Part shown: positions 5,624 to 10,836 of the stretch, piece by piece | How the letters are laid out: each line of letters starts with the position of its first letter | Numbering within the stretch: the stretch's first letter is position 1 | The notes under the pieces: generated by a model | The model's database searches: none | Told to the model about the DNA's origin: nothing | Seen by the model: the letters and a program-made list of their open reading frames with translations, nothing else | Source of the DNA: JANMDR01 sp031376425 | Lineage (GTDB): Bacteria > Pseudomonadota > Gammaproteobacteria > Burkholderiales > Usitatibacteraceae | Direction of reading: 5' to 3' | Assembly: GCA_031376425.1 (NCBI GenBank) | Contig: JANMDR010000186.1 | Location: forward strand, 1-10,836 | DNA: 10,836 nucleotides | Program-made: the position numbers and the translations under genes

Positions 5624-6850
5624 ATGAATAATGCCAACTCAATTTCCAGCCGTCGCCAATTTTTGCGCGGGGCTAGCGGATTTGTAGCAGCGGGCTTGGG
5701 CAGTGCTTTGATAGTGCCTGCGTGGGCGCAGGAAGCCACGAGCAATGCCGTTGCGGCTGCAGGTACGCCACGGGGTGGAAACTATCAAAATATATTGATT
5801 CTCATCGAGCTTAAGGGTGCCAACGACGGTCTTAACACTGTAGTACCTTATACAGATCCTAAATATGCAGAGATTCGGCCAAAAATAGCGCTGAAACCAG
5901 ATCAATTGCTGAAAATCAGCGATAAGGAAGGTTTGCATCCATCGCTTGCGCCATTGATGGCGCTATGGGAGCAGAAGGAACTGGCGATTGTGCAGGGCAT
6001 TGGCTATCCTAAACCGAATCAATCCCATTTTCGCTCAATCGAAATTTGGGATACTGCATCGAATAGCGATGATTATTTGGATGCTGGTTGGCTGGCTCGC
6101 ACCTTTCGTAGTGCGCCTGTGCCGGCAAAATTTGCAGCCGATGGCGTGGTGGTTGGATCAAATGACATGGGGCCTTTATCTGGCTTAGGTGTACGCGCTA
6201 TTGCGCTTGCTGATACTGCGCAATTTTTGCGTAATGCAAAATTGGCTAGACCCAACCAAGATACCCGCAATGCAGCCTTGCGTCACTTGCTCAATGTGGA
6301 AAATGAAATTGTGCATGCCGCAGGAAAACTAAATGCAAACTACGTGTTTAAAACGGAGTTTCCGAAAACTGGCTTTGGCTACCAAGTGCGCACCGCCGCA
6401 CAGCTTGTGGCAAGCAAAGCGGGTACAGCTGTAGTGCGCCTAACCTTAGGAGGTTTTGATACCCATGCTGGGCAACTGGGCACACAAGCTAACTTGTTAA
6501 AAGAGCTATCCGAAGGTGTTGTCGCGCTTAAAGCCGCAATGGAAGAGCTTAATATGTGGAATAACACCTTGGTGATGACCTATGCCGAGTTTGGCCGCCG
6601 CGCTAAAGGCAATGATAGTGCTGGCACCGATCATGGTACTGCTAATGTACATTTTTTAACTGGCGGTAAAGTAGCTGGTGGCCTCTACGGTCAGCCGCCG
6701 CAGCTAAATAACTTAGATGGCAACGGTAATTTACCCTTCGCGGTAGATTTCCGCTCACTGTATGCCACCATTATCGACCAATGGTGGAAAGCAGATTCGC
6801 AAGTGGTGTTGGGCGCTAAATTCGCACATCTGCCGGTATTAAAAACCTAA
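5624..6850 (+). CDS. DUF1501 family protein with Tat signal
   Basis: The 408-residue product carries a twin-arginine signal: SSRRQFLRG at 8-16, a weakly hydrophobic stretch, then AWA-QE near residue 36. It is therefore exported folded, probably with a cofactor or metal. DUF1501 hallmarks follow: LKGANDGLNTVVPY (63-76), GLHPSLAPLMALW (103-115), GIGYPKPNQSHFRSIEIWDT (125-144), GGFDTH (276-281), TYAEFGRR (319-326), GTDHGTAN (334-341) and DFRSLYATI near 375-383. The family is placed in or near the alkaline phosphatase/sulfatase superfamily, and the FDTH and TDHG motifs fit metal ligands; no substrate is known. GAGGA lies about eight bases before the ATG. It follows the DUF1800 gene closely and is probably cotranscribed and functionally coupled with it. 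Confidence 0.92.
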   Translation: MNNANSISSRRQFLRGASGFVAAGLGSALIVPAWAQEATSNAVAAAGTPRGGNYQNILILIELKGANDGLNTVVPYTDPKYAEIRPKIALKPDQLLKISDKEGLHPSLAPLMALWEQKELAIVQGIGYPKPNQSHFRSIEIWDTASNSDDYLDAGWLARTFRSAPVPAKFAADGVVVGSNDMGPLSGLGVRAIALADTAQFLRNAKLARPNQDTRNAALRHLLNVENEIVHAAGKLNANYVFKTEFPKTGFGYQVRTAAQLVASKAGTAVVRLTLGGFDTHAGQLGTQANLLKELSEGVVALKAAMEELNMWNNTLVMTYAEFGRRAKGNDSAGTDHGTANVHFLTGGKVAGGLYGQPPQLNNLDGNGNLPFAVDFRSLYATIIDQWWKADSQVVLGAKFAHLPVLKT

Positions 6851-6947
6851 GTTTTTGATGGCGCCGCGCAGCTGGTGCCCCCTAAAGTGGGTTGAATGCG
6901 GGATAATTGGTATAGTCAATTTTCTGTACTCATTCTGTGTTTAACCC

Positions 6948-7775
6948 GTGATTATTTTAGCTATCGAATCCTCCACGCCATCCTGCTCGGTCGCCCTTTG
7001 GGTGGACAGTCAGGTTGTGGCTGCGCGCGAAATGTTGGCGACGGGCGTTGTGGTTCGTGAAAATAGCATATCGCACTCGCAACCGTTGCCGCAGGTTTTA
7101 GGTGTTGAAGCTAAAAACTCAGATGTGCTGTTAGGGGAGATTCGACTATTGCTTGCTCAAACGGGGGTAAGCATGGCGCAACTCGATGCGATTGCGTTCG
7201 GTGCTGGCCCTGGCGCTTTTACTGGTGTGCGCGTGGCGTGTGGGGTTGCTCAAGGTATGGCCATGGGCTGCGATATTCCGGTATTGCCCGTCAATAATTT
7301 GCTCTGCCTTGCCGCGCAGTTTGCATCTGTCTCGCTGAACCTGCCACAGACTATGAATGTACTCAGTGTGCTTGACGCCCGTATGGGAGAAGCATATCTA
7401 GCAGCTTATTGCATCGCTTTGGCACAAGACGATCAGAAAAATGATTTCGTAGAAATTATTACTCCACAACTCGTTACCCAATTAGCCGATAACCCTGCTG
7501 CGTGGCCTGCAAGCATGCTGGAGCGCACATGGAATGTGGTGGGGAGCGGCGCTTATCTCTTACCACCGCAATTTGCACCGCATTGCGCAACCACATCCCC
7601 GCAGCTAACTGCTCATGCTATTGAAATTGCGGCTTTAGGCGCGGCGGCATTCAAACGTGGTGAAGCGATTGATTGCGCTTATGCCATTCCACTTTATCTG
7701 CGCAATAACGTCGCGCAAACCATTGAAGAACGCCGTAAATCTGCGGTTGCTAAGGCCGTTGGTGTGGCGGCATGA
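6948..7775 (+). CDS. tsaB: TsaB, tRNA threonylcarbamoyladenosine biosynthesis protein
   Basis: TsaB is a non-catalytic ASKHA-fold partner of TsaD (with TsaE) that transfers threonylcarbamoyl to A37 of ANN-decoding tRNAs in the cytoplasm. The 275-residue product opens with IILAIESSTPSCSVALW and has FGAGPGAFTGVRVACGVAQG (84-103), LSVLDARMGEAYLAAY (139-154) and, near the end, PLYLRNNVAQ, all matching E. coli TsaB. It is longer than the usual 230 or so residues. Extra residues sit around 30-65 (between the first strands and the LLGEI helix) and at 155-175. The start is GTG at 6948, chosen because the protein begins at the conserved first strand; no clear Shine-Dalgarno site is present. The stop overlaps rimI (ATGA). 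A GATAAT at 6902-6907 could be part of a promoter, but no good -35 was found. Confidence 0.93.
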   Translation: MIILAIESSTPSCSVALWVDSQVVAAREMLATGVVVRENSISHSQPLPQVLGVEAKNSDVLLGEIRLLLAQTGVSMAQLDAIAFGAGPGAFTGVRVACGVAQGMAMGCDIPVLPVNNLLCLAAQFASVSLNLPQTMNVLSVLDARMGEAYLAAYCIALAQDDQKNDFVEIITPQLVTQLADNPAAWPASMLERTWNVVGSGAYLLPPQFAPHCATTSPQLTAHAIEIAALGAAAFKRGEAIDCAYAIPLYLRNNVAQTIEERRKSAVAKAVGVAA

Positions 7776-8320
7776 GCGCCCAGTTTCGAATGGAGGCATC
7801 CACGCAATTTGCGGCTTCCATTGTGCCGCCGCTGGGTTTGTATCGTCGGGCATTGATGATTGAGGACTTAGCCAATGTGTCGAACCTAGAAGCCAGTGTG
7901 TACGCTTTTCCATGGTCGTTTGGCAATTTTAAGGATTCTCTTATTGCCGGTTATCGATGCTTTGGCTTGTTTGATGCGAAGCGCTTGGTGGCTTACACCA
8001 TTGTGATGGTCTCGCTTGATGAGTCGCACCTTTTGAATGTCGCGGTGGCAACTGATTTTCAAACTAAGGGAATCGGACGGTTTATGCTTGATTGTGCAAT
8101 TGCTGATGCCAGAGCGGCGCATTGCGAAATGCTGTATCTGGAAGTACGTCCCAGTAATGTTGCAGCCTTGAGTTTGTACGATAAAATGGGTTTCAAGCAA
8201 TTAGGAATGCGCCGCGACTATTACCCATCACTGGGAGGCCGTGAAGATGCGCTATTTTTGGGTATCTATATCGGTACTAAAATAGCGCTTCCGGAAATTA
8301 ATGGGGGCGGTTTGCAATGA
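7772..8320 (+). CDS. rimI: RimI-type ribosomal protein/N-alpha acetyltransferase (GNAT)
   Basis: RimI transfers acetyl from acetyl-CoA to the N-terminal amine of ribosomal protein S18 and some other proteins. The 182-residue product has the GNAT fold: YRRALMIEDL (beta 1) and AFPWSFGNF (45-53); LLNVAVATDFQTKGIGRFML (87-106) with the acetyl-CoA-binding Q97-x-x-G-x-G; LEVRPSNVAALSLYDKMGF (123-141); and RRDYYPSLGGREDALFL. Glu124 and Tyr136 are 12 residues apart, as are the E. coli catalytic pair Glu103/Tyr115. The product is some 30 residues longer than E. coli RimI; about 20 residues precede the first strand, so Met7 could also be the start. It overlaps tsaB and the glycosylase gene by four bases each, so translation is probably coupled. 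The tsaB-rimI linkage is common in proteobacteria. Confidence 0.92.
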   Translation: MSAQFRMEASTQFAASIVPPLGLYRRALMIEDLANVSNLEASVYAFPWSFGNFKDSLIAGYRCFGLFDAKRLVAYTIVMVSLDESHLLNVAVATDFQTKGIGRFMLDCAIADARAAHCEMLYLEVRPSNVAALSLYDKMGFKQLGMRRDYYPSLGGREDALFLGIYIGTKIALPEINGGGLQ

Positions 8321-9228
8321 TGCGTGACGATGAAATATTTTTAAGCGAACTTGAGCTTTACCCCTTAGTAAAAATTCAGCGTGCAGCCCTTGGTTTAGCA
8401 GTTGTTACGGCAACGCCATCACCCGTGCGTTTGACTGATGCTAAACGTAGCGCCATGCCGCCATCAACGGCAACTGCTAATCGATTAAGCGCTGCATCGC
8501 CTGTGGCGCAGGATTACGCCAGAAAGCAGGCGCAAACAGCGCCAGCACCCGCAAGGAATGACTCAACAGCGGGCACAACCGCGCTCAAAAAACCGCTAAC
8601 GATTCCTGATATTGCGCTACCCGCTGATCGCGCTCCAAAAATTGCAGCGTTGGACTGGTTGGCACTGCAAAATCAAGTATCTGCCTGCGCCGATTGTGGG
8701 CTTTGCAACCAGCGCAAACAGGCGGTATTTGGATTAGGCGCTGTTACTGCGACCAACAACATTCCTGCGCCGGCAACGTGGATGTTCGTAGGCGATGCCC
8801 CAAGTGTTGATGACGATAGTCAAGGAGAGCCGTTTTTAGGTGAAGCTGGAAAGTTAGTGGACGCCATGTTGCACGCCGCACATTTAAAACGGGGTGAGGA
8901 TGTATTTATGACTAATGTCATTAAGTGCCGCCCCCCCGGAAATCGTACGCCCACAGCAGCCGAGATTGCGACCTGCACACCCTATTTGCTGCGTCAAATT
9001 GCGCTGGTGCAACCAAAAATTATTGTTGCTTTTGGCAAGATCGCCATGCAGGCATTAACAGGTTCTGAATTGCCGATCACACAATTGCGCGGCAGCGTAC
9101 ATTACGTCGCTGGTATTCCGTTAGTCGCCACGTTTAATCCGGCATTTTTGCTGCGCAATATGCCGGAAAAAGCGAAGGTATGGGATGATCTTTTATTGGC
9201 TAAAACAACTCTTGCGACTTTGCCTTAA
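8317..9228 (+). CDS. Family 4 (Fe-S) uracil-DNA glycosylase with divergent active-site motifs
   Basis: Family 4 enzymes remove uracil from DNA to start base-excision repair. The 303-residue product has a short conserved-looking N-terminus, a Pro/Ala/Thr-rich linker (about 30-105) and the glycosylase domain (about 113-300). The 4Fe-4S ligands are Cys124, Cys127, Cys204 and Cys220; the last pair is spaced 16 residues, as in Thermus UDG, and Cys130 is extra. TNVIKCRPPGNRTPT (199-213) and the EPFLGEAGKL region (171-180) are intact. Two motifs depart from consensus: GDAPS (159-163) in place of GEAPG, and FNPAFLLR (273-280) in place of YHPAYLLR, so the usual active-site His is Asn274. Activity may be altered. 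The ATG at 8317 overlaps the rimI stop; a second ATG follows at 8320. It ends the tsaB operon at a terminator. Confidence 0.88.
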   Translation: MMRDDEIFLSELELYPLVKIQRAALGLAVVTATPSPVRLTDAKRSAMPPSTATANRLSAASPVAQDYARKQAQTAPAPARNDSTAGTTALKKPLTIPDIALPADRAPKIAALDWLALQNQVSACADCGLCNQRKQAVFGLGAVTATNNIPAPATWMFVGDAPSVDDDSQGEPFLGEAGKLVDAMLHAAHLKRGEDVFMTNVIKCRPPGNRTPTAAEIATCTPYLLRQIALVQPKIIVAFGKIAMQALTGSELPITQLRGSVHYVAGIPLVATFNPAFLLRNMPEKAKVWDDLLLAKTTLATLP

Positions 9229-9240
9229 TATTCATTTTTG

Positions 9241-9261
9241 AAGCCCGTTAATAGGGCTTTT
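9241..9261 (+). terminator. Intrinsic terminator of the tsaB-rimI-glycosylase operon
   Basis: AAGCCC (9241-9246) pairs with GGGCTT (9254-9259) around a 7-base loop GTTAATA, followed by TT and A. The run of T is short (four, 9258-9261, partly in the stem). It lies 12 bases after the glycosylase stop codon. On the minus strand no T-run follows the stem, so it probably does not serve the converging DUF3617 gene. Confidence 0.65.
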
Positions 9262-9294
9262 AGAAAGGTGTTAGCGTAATAATCAACAATACTT

Positions 9295-9777
9295 TTAGCT
9301 CTTGCATGCACCTAAATATTTGCTTTCGAATTCAACTGAAAAATCACGCATATTGGCCGGTAGGTTAGCTGCTTTGTCACCAGTTAATCTAGTTTTGGTT
9401 GTGCCTTTCATATTGCCATCGGCAAAGGTCATGACGTTTGATGAGGTCACCCCTTCTTTTTCACAAACCATGTCATAGCTTAAGCTGTCTTTGGTTTGTT
9501 TCACATTACGCGATTGGCAAGAAGACCCTTTGAGTGGTGCACCCGCTTTAAAATCTAGAAATTGATTTTTTGATAACTGCTCATCGGTTACGCAAAAAAT
9601 TGTTGGCGCAGGGGCTGCGTTAGCAAGTGCAGCTGCTTGTTGGCCTGTCACTTTGATGGTCATTGAGTACGAGCCCGCTTTAACGAATTGTTTAAAATCA
9701 ATGGATTCAGCGGCGGCAGTGATGCTGATAGCAGCAATTGAATAAGCAAAAAATGTGGCTATTCCATGATTTTTCAT
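9295..9777 (-). CDS. Exported DUF3617 family protein
   Basis: The 160-residue product has a signal peptide (MKNHGIATFF, hydrophobic to about residue 22, cleavage near AAA-E). The mature part resembles DUF3617: KAGSYSMTIKVTG as the usual K.G.w......G opening strand, a first Cys in FCVTDEQL (Cys62), then Cys87, Cys105 and a Cys158 near the C-terminus (YLGACKS), probably two disulfides. The MTFADGNMKGTTKTR strand pair (116-130) fits the family pattern of f.dg.m.G......r. Function is unknown; these are periplasmic proteins. The ATG at 9777 was chosen over one at 9816 because it begins the signal peptide and has AAGGA seven bases before it. It converges with the glycosylase operon and diverges from the candidate 6S RNA/fau region. 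Confidence 0.78.
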   Translation of the reverse strand: MKNHGIATFFAYSIAAISITAAAESIDFKQFVKAGSYSMTIKVTGQQAAALANAAPAPTIFCVTDEQLSKNQFLDFKAGAPLKGSSCQSRNVKQTKDSLSYDMVCEKEGVTSSNVMTFADGNMKGTTKTRLTGDKAANLPANMRDFSVEFESKYLGACKS

Positions 9778-9784
9778 TTGGGTT

Positions 9785-9789
9785 TCCTT
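9785..9789 (-). promoter_or_regulatory. Shine-Dalgarno site that sets the DUF3617 gene start
   Basis: AAGGA on the minus strand lies seven bases before the ATG at 9777, and it lies inside the reading frame that would begin at 9816. This supports the downstream start. Confidence 0.65.
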
Positions 9790-9815
9790 AAAATTAAAAA
9801 CAGCTATGTGCAACA

Positions 9816-9973
9816 ATTTGCAACTAGATACTGCAAGGTTAGGCGATGCCAGTGCTTAACTGCTCGTGCCATGGCTCATTCTTGACGTTAGCCTTTGATA
9901 CTATCCTTTAACGCGATGGCATGATAACAGTTGACCGTGACCTAGTGGTGCTTTTCATCTTGCGCACGCAAAA
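9816..9973 (+). ncRNA. ssrS: Candidate 6S RNA upstream of fau
   Basis: 6S RNA is a rod-shaped RNA of about 160-185 bases that mimics an open promoter and binds sigma70 RNA polymerase; in many gamma- and betaproteobacteria its gene lies just upstream of fau (ygfA). Here the roughly 158-base segment folds on itself in nested order: TTTGC 9817-9821 with GCAAA 9968-9972; AGAT 9826-9829 with ATCT 9957-9960; GCA 9833-9835 with TGC 9949-9951; GTTAGG 9838-9843 with CCTAGT 9941-9946; an open bubble (9844-9855 against 9935-9940); TTAACTG 9856-9862 with CAGTTGA 9928-9934; CGTGCCAT 9865-9872 with ATGGCATG 9916-9923; and CGTTA 9886-9890 with TAACG 9909-9913. Some pairs are G-U. The opening (ATTTGC..CTAGAT..TGCAAGG) loosely resembles the E. 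coli 6S 5' end. A TATGTG at 9805-9810 is a possible -10. Exact ends and identity are uncertain; I cannot run a covariance search. Confidence 0.45.
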
Positions 9974-10089
9974 CTGATAGCGCCCACCTGTTCTCATTTG
10001 TTAATAGGGTATGCGTCACGATAAACGATAAGGCCTTTGAGCAAAACACACTACATCAAATTATATGGCTCTCGAAAATGCCTCTATAA
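9974..10089 (+). other. Leader between the candidate 6S RNA and fau, no clear element
   Basis: Together with 9778-9973 this makes a 312-base stretch without a protein gene. In this part I see no good terminator, no convincing promoter and no Shine-Dalgarno site. It holds only the 8-bp palindrome AAGGCCTT (10030-10037) and a minimal reading frame ATG CCT CTA TAA (10078-10089) that abuts the fau ATG. Confidence 0.3.
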
Positions 10090-10680
10090 ATGAAAAATAA
10101 CCATACAAAACAACAACTTCGCACCCATATACAGGCAATGCGCCTGAGCGTGCCTTCCGAAGTTCGCGCCGCTGCTGAGCGTGAAATTATGGAGCGCCTT
10201 GGCAAATTGGCAGAATTTATAGATGCTAAGTCAATTTTGGCCTATGTTGGCAATGCCGTACATGGCGAAATACAAACGCATGCAATCCTTCAAAATGTGC
10301 TCGAAAGCGGTAAACTGCTCGCCTTACCGCGCGTTGCGGGCTTACTCAAGGCGGGAATATTAAGTTTGCATCATGTTCTGAATATCAACACCTTGGTGCG
10401 CAGCAAATGGGGTATTTTAGAACCAGAACAGGAAACTGATGAAGTAGTGTTGAATGACATTGGGTTAATCATCATTCCCGGCATCGCATTTGATCGTAGT
10501 GGCGGTAGATTAGGAACCGGCGGCGGGTTTTACGATAGATTGCTTGCAGGCAGGATTTGCCCAACCACAGTGGCTTTAGCGTTTGATTGCCAGCTAGTGA
10601 ATGCAGTGCCAAGGCAGCAACATGATGTCACGATAGATATAATTATTACCGAATCACAAACTATAGATTGCAGAAAATGA
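10090..10680 (+). CDS. fau: 5-formyltetrahydrofolate cyclo-ligase
   Basis: The enzyme converts 5-formyl-THF to 5,10-methenyl-THF using ATP, in the cytoplasm. The 196-residue length is typical. Visible family features are the N-terminal KQQLR (7-11) region with its ATP/folate-contacting basic residues, ILAYVGNAVHGEIQT (49-63), LALPRV (77-82), KWGILEP (106-112), and the signature IIIPGIAFDRSGGRLGTGGG (127-146) followed by FYDRLL. Near the end is HDVTIDIIITE (178-188). The ATG has no Shine-Dalgarno site upstream and follows the TAA of a three-codon frame directly. The stop overlaps the folD start (ATGA), so the two folate genes are probably translated together. In many proteobacteria fau follows the 6S RNA gene; such a structure is proposed at 9816-9973. 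Confidence 0.93.
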   Translation: MKNNHTKQQLRTHIQAMRLSVPSEVRAAAEREIMERLGKLAEFIDAKSILAYVGNAVHGEIQTHAILQNVLESGKLLALPRVAGLLKAGILSLHHVLNINTLVRSKWGILEPEQETDEVVLNDIGLIIIPGIAFDRSGGRLGTGGGFYDRLLAGRICPTTVALAFDCQLVNAVPRQQHDVTIDIIITESQTIDCRK

Positions 10681-10836
10681 GCGCATTAATAATAGATGGC
10701 AAAAAAATATCTGAATACTATCGCCAAGAATATAAATTGCGCGTAGACCAACTTCGGCTTGATGGTGTGCAGCCCGGTTTAGCGGTGGTGATTGTGGGCG
10801 AAAACCCTGCAAGCCAAGTATATGTGCGCAATAAAG
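10677..10836 (+). CDS. folD: FolD, methylenetetrahydrofolate dehydrogenase/cyclohydrolase (5' part)
   Basis: The bifunctional enzyme interconverts 5,10-methylene-, methenyl- and 10-formyl-THF using NADP. Only the first 53 codons are in the window; the frame is open at the right edge. The start MSALIIDGKKIS, then QPGLAVVIVGENPASQVYVRNK split over 32-53, matches the FolD N-terminus. The catalytic Tyr49 and Lys53 correspond to Tyr50 and Lys54 of E. coli. The ATG overlaps the fau TGA by the ATGA arrangement. The partner reactions of fau and FolD meet at methenyl-THF, so the overlap makes metabolic sense. Confidence 0.93.
   Translation, partial: MSALIIDGKKISEYYRQEYKLRVDQLRLDGVQPGLAVVIVGENPASQVYVRNK

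Noticed and set aside
6860..6879. Hairpin GGCGCC / GGTGCC after the DUF1501 gene as a terminator
   Set aside because: Only six pairs including one G-U, an 8-base loop and no T-run (CCCTAAAG follows). Too weak to call, though transcription may still end in this 97-base gap.
6892..6916. TTGAAT ... TATAGT as a tsaB promoter
   Set aside because: The spacing is only 13 bases. The alternative GATAAT at 6902 has no acceptable -35 at 16-18 bases, so no promoter is claimed.
9960..9971. Local hairpin TTGCG-CA-CGCAA as an independent terminator
   Set aside because: A two-base loop is sterically poor and no T-run follows. The same bases fit better as the closing helix of the candidate 6S RNA.

Overview
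The window looks like ordinary chromosome of a moderate-GC Betaproteobacterium (Burkholderiales/Nitrosomonadales-like). The reasons are the close OmpR/EnvZ pair, the chain tsaB-rimI-family 4 uracil-DNA glycosylase joined by ATGA overlaps, and the fau-folD pair. The lineage is inferred from protein resemblance and gene order only; no phage, IS, CRISPR, tRNA or rRNA signature was seen.

Layout. At the left edge is the 3' end of a membrane-protein gene (+). It converges on a small secreted NTF2/SnoaL-like protein gene (-) across an 11-bp perfect inverted repeat. Next comes an ompR-envZ two-component operon (-), with a 4-base overlap between the genes. A 259-bp divergent intergenic region follows, carrying GTTAC repeats, two palindromes and a good sigma70-like promoter. 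From it a rightward cassette begins: an exported four-EF-hand protein, a membrane-anchored or exported DUF1800 protein and a Tat-exported DUF1501 protein. The EF-hand and DUF1800 genes are separated by a strong hairpin built on a 13-bp tandem repeat.

The second half is mainly housekeeping. tsaB (tRNA t6A synthesis), rimI (ribosomal protein/N-alpha acetyltransferase) and a family 4 uracil-DNA glycosylase form a tightly overlapping operon that ends at an intrinsic terminator. A secreted DUF3617 protein lies on the minus strand. A 312-bp gap follows, in which about 158 bases can fold into a long interrupted rod. Its shape and its position just upstream of fau make it a candidate 6S RNA gene (ssrS). 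The window closes with fau (5-formyltetrahydrofolate cyclo-ligase) overlapping folD, which runs off the right edge; these two act in one-carbon folate interconversion.

The most noteworthy points are: (i) the candidate 6S RNA; (ii) a GTGTT(TT)AAGCTTAAAT element present on both sides of ompR-envZ, in front of both neighbouring exported-protein genes; (iii) the EF-hand/DUF1800/DUF1501 cassette of unknown function next to a divergent two-component system; and (iv) a family 4 uracil-DNA glycosylase whose two active-site motifs depart from consensus (GDAPS for GEAPG, NPA for HPA). No clearly new large defence or mobile system was found.
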